Positions 12,375 to 14,441 of a stretch of 14,441 nt of DNA are shown here, one piece after another. The stretch covers positions 1-14,441 of the forward strand of contig CALWEB010000038.1 of NCBI GenBank assembly GCA_944376955.1, read 5' to 3'. Within the stretch, counting starts at the first letter, position 1; the number at the start of each line of letters is the position of its first letter. Below the pieces are notes generated by a model. It was not told where the DNA came from. It did no database searches and saw only the letters and a list, made by a program, of their open reading frames with translations. The DNA comes from an uncultured Agathobaculum sp. Lineage in GTDB: Bacteria > Bacillota > Clostridia > Oscillospirales > Butyricicoccaceae. The translations under genes and the position numbers were made by a program.

Positions 12375-14249
12375 ATGAACCCGTTGCTCAACAAATTCAC
12401 TTTCACGGACGAGCTGAAGGATGTGCTCGAAAACTGTAAGGGCGTGTCGGTTCCGACCAGCAAGGCGGAACTGTATGACATGGTATTCGGCCCGGATCAT
12501 GCCGATGTATACGACGTCATCTTCGACGTACCGGGGAAAGGCCCGGTTAAGGAAGCGGACGTAACGCGCTGCAAGAACGGTGCGTCGGTCAACTTTGTGG
12601 AGGATTACATGCGCCGCCGCGAGCCGGACTGTATGCGCATCGCGGACGATAAGCCGACCGACAAAAAGCGTTTTGCCGATGTATACGGCTATCCCTTCAC
12701 CGATCTGCGCCGTGAAACCATGGAGTGGTTCAAGACGCAGGAGCTGATCCTGATGCCGTTCAATTCCGGCGGCAACATCTATGGCTACGGCTCTATGCTG
12801 GTTTGCCCCAAGCAGTGCGCATTCTTCGCGTTTGCGCTGGCGCATTTGCAGGGCTTTGTCAATGCGGAGGAGAGCGAAGGCTACAAGCCGCGCGCAATCG
12901 TTTACGTTGCGCCCCCGTTCCGCCACACCCATTTCGAAGGCAAGCAGGTGGTAGTACACAACCGTCTCGATGACTGCCACGAAGTGTTCTCCTACAACCT
13001 CTATCCCGGCCCGTCCGCCAAGAAGGGCGTGTACTCGGTGCTGCTGGACATCGGCGAGCAGGAAGGCTGGACCACCTGCCATACGTCCTGCGGCCGTCTG
13101 GTGACCCCGTACGAGAACGAAATGGTCATCATGCACGAGGGTGCATCCGGCGGCGGCAAGAGCGAAATGCTGCAGGATATCGCGCGCGAGCCGGACGGCC
13201 GCGTGCTGCTCTCGAAGAACACGGTTACCGGCGAGGAAACCTATATCAACATGGGCGCAACCTGCTCGATTGAGCCGGTGTGCGATGATATGGCAACCTG
13301 CTACCCGCAGCTGCAGAACAATTCCGGCAAGCTGGTGCTGGTAGACGGTGAGGACGGCTGGTTCCTGCGCATGGACGGCGTGACCCACTACGGCTGCGAC
13401 CCGGTGTACGAGCGCATCTGCACCGAGCCCAAGGAGCCGCTCTGCTTCTTCAACATGGAAGGCCATCCGGGTGCCACGCTGCTGATCTGGGAGCATACGC
13501 TCGATTCCAACGGCAAGCGCTGCTCCAACCCGCGCGCCATTGTGCCGCGTTGGGATGTGCCGCATATTGTCAAGGAGCCGGTGGAGATCGACGTGCGTTC
13601 GTTCGGCGTCCGTATGCCTCCTTCGACCCGCGAGAATCCGAACTACGGCATCATGGGCATGATGCACATCATCCCGCCCGCACTGGCATGGCTGTGGCGT
13701 CTGGTTGCGCCGCGCGGCTTCAATAACCCCTCGATTGTTACCGGCAACGAGCTCAAGAGCGAGGGTGTCGGCTCGTACTGGCCGTTTGCGACCGGCCTGC
13801 GCGTCAAGCAGGCAAACCTGCTGCTCGAGCAGATCATGAACCGCCCGAACACCCGGTATGTGCTGATCCCGAACCAGCACATCGGCGTATACAAGGTCGG
13901 CTTTGCGGCCGAGTGGATCTCCCGCGAATATCTGGCGCGCCATGGCGGCGCCAAGATCCGCCGCGAGCATCTTGAGCCTGCCCGCTGCCCGCTGCTTGGC
14001 TACGCGATGAAGGATATGACCATCGACGGTCAGCGCATCCGCTCCAAGTATCTGCGCGTAGATACGCAGGACCGTGTCGGCACGGACGGCTACGACGCAG
14101 GCGCTAAGATCCTGACCGACTTCTTTGCGAAGGAGCTGGCCAAGTTCGATACGCCGGATCTTGACCCGCGCGGCAAGCAGATCATTGATTGCTTCATGAA
14201 CGGCGGCACGCTGGCGGATTTCGAAGCGATCACCCCGACCAATCTGTAA
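12375..14249 (+). CDS. PEPCK-like P-loop protein, DUF4914 type
   Basis: The product has 624 residues. EGASGGGKSEM contains a P-loop (G256-ASGGGKS, K262) like the kinase-1 motif of phosphoenolpyruvate carboxykinase, and LVDGEDGWF (D324, E326, D327) lies where PEPCK has its metal-binding kinase-2 acidic stretch. The overall pattern resembles the large, uncharacterised DUF4914 family of anaerobes. It is not ordinary ATP-type PEPCK, whose other signatures I do not see. A soluble nucleotide-dependent phosphotransfer role is inferred; the substrate is unknown. There is no signal peptide or membrane segment. GGAGG (12360-12364) is 10 bases before the ATG. It stands alone with its own promoter, upstream inverted repeats and a structured leader, suggesting individual regulation. 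Confidence 0.7.
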   Translation: MNPLLNKFTFTDELKDVLENCKGVSVPTSKAELYDMVFGPDHADVYDVIFDVPGKGPVKEADVTRCKNGASVNFVEDYMRRREPDCMRIADDKPTDKKRFADVYGYPFTDLRRETMEWFKTQELILMPFNSGGNIYGYGSMLVCPKQCAFFAFALAHLQGFVNAEESEGYKPRAIVYVAPPFRHTHFEGKQVVVHNRLDDCHEVFSYNLYPGPSAKKGVYSVLLDIGEQEGWTTCHTSCGRLVTPYENEMVIMHEGASGGGKSEMLQDIAREPDGRVLLSKNTVTGEETYINMGATCSIEPVCDDMATCYPQLQNNSGKLVLVDGEDGWFLRMDGVTHYGCDPVYERICTEPKEPLCFFNMEGHPGATLLIWEHTLDSNGKRCSNPRAIVPRWDVPHIVKEPVEIDVRSFGVRMPPSTRENPNYGIMGMMHIIPPALAWLWRLVAPRGFNNPSIVTGNELKSEGVGSYWPFATGLRVKQANLLLEQIMNRPNTRYVLIPNQHIGVYKVGFAAEWISREYLARHGGAKIRREHLEPARCPLLGYAMKDMTIDGQRIRSKYLRVDTQDRVGTDGYDAGAKILTDFFAKELAKFDTPDLDPRGKQIIDCFMNGGTLADFEAITPTNL

Positions 14250-14264
14250 TCATTGATTGGAACG

Positions 14265-14290
14265 CAATACAAAAACCGCTCCCATTAGCG
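14265..14290 (+). other. Incomplete terminator-like hairpin after the PEPCK-like gene
   Basis: AAAAACCGCTCCC looks like the left half of a terminator of the style used elsewhere in this window, but only CCGCT pairs with AGCGG (loop CCCATT) and no T-run follows. It may be the point where a mobile element interrupted the original terminator; this is speculative. Confidence 0.3.
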
Positions 14291-14317
14291 GCGGTGACGT
14301 AAGAAAACATTTATGTG

Positions 14318-14359
14318 AGAGAATCGGCGTAGTTTAGGCTACGCCGGTTTTCTTATCTT
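14318..14359 (+). terminator. Intrinsic terminator overlapping the end of the minus-strand gene
   Basis: CGGCGTAG (14325-14332) pairs with CTACGCCG (14339-14346) around TTTAGG; the stem extends outward through AGAGAAT/GTTTTCT with two wobbles. The plus-strand side continues T-rich (TTATCTTTTT), so it best stops transcription arriving from the PEPCK-like gene. It overlaps the last codons of the opposite-strand gene. Confidence 0.7.
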
Positions 14360-14441
14360 TTTGGGCTGCTTGGGATTGCTCCCTTGCTTCCTCAAAATCA
14401 AATGCACCAATGAAATTATAGACAATCTCAATTTCTCTAAC
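14334..14441 (-). CDS. C-terminal end of a probable serine recombinase (5' part outside window)
   Basis: On the minus strand an open frame enters from the right edge and ends at TAA (14336-14334). Its last 35 residues include REIEIVYNFIGAFDFEEARE followed by a polar tail ending KKTGVA. This resembles the C-terminus of large serine recombinases with a DUF4368-type end, found on integrative elements of gut Clostridia. Codons such as AGA and ATT and the lower GC differ clearly from the neighbouring genes, which fits recent acquisition. Only the tail is visible, so the family call is a recognition from memory of such tails and is not certain. Confidence 0.55.
   Translation of the reverse strand, partial: VREIEIVYNFIGAFDFEEAREQSQAAQKDKKTGVA

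Overview
The window is GC-rich bacterial chromosome that looks like a member of the class Clostridia (Oscillospiraceae/Butyricicoccaceae-like; this placement is an inference). It rests on the paired DnaD-like and DnaC-like helicase-loading genes, the Mrp/NifX-type pair, the glmU-prs order typical of Firmicutes, strong AGGAGG ribosome binding sites and many hairpin terminators. Nearly all genes lie on the plus strand.

Layout: the last 40 codons of rpsO (S15); an rpsO-pnp spacer with a terminator-like hairpin and a long leader hairpin; pnp; a DnaD-domain protein and a DnaC-like ATPase with their own promoter; a gene-free region of almost 1 kb (4483-5453); an Mrp/NBP35-type Fe-S ATPase overlapping a small NifX-like protein; a YczE/YitT-type membrane protein; a GlmU-like acetyltransferase with a decayed nucleotidyltransferase half; prs; a YmdB-type phosphodiesterase and a membrane-anchored metallophosphoesterase; and a PEPCK-like P-loop protein (DUF4914 type) with a long leader. 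The right edge holds the 3' end of an AT-richer minus-strand gene that reads like a serine recombinase, so a mobile element probably starts there.

The most interesting part is the gene-free region. It holds three tandem units with one design: three 6-base direct repeats (TTCACA-like) at an exact 11-base period, exactly 20 bases, a TATACT -10 element, a predicted start at GUCG, a 5' hairpin whose base pairs covary between copies, a pyrimidine-rich linker with a run of 5-6 C, and a terminator hairpin whose stem differs in each copy while the loop keeps UUCCCCC. This looks like a family of three small RNAs that are controlled by an OmpR/PhoB-type regulator (PHO-box-like sites) and expose C-rich stretches able to pair with G-rich ribosome binding sites. 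The architecture resembles the streptococcal CiaR-controlled csRNAs, but no sequence homology is claimed.

The remaining genes are mostly housekeeping: RNA decay (pnp, ymdB), replication loading (dnaD/dnaC), Fe-S assembly (mrp/nifX), and precursor supply for cell wall and nucleotides (glmU/prs).
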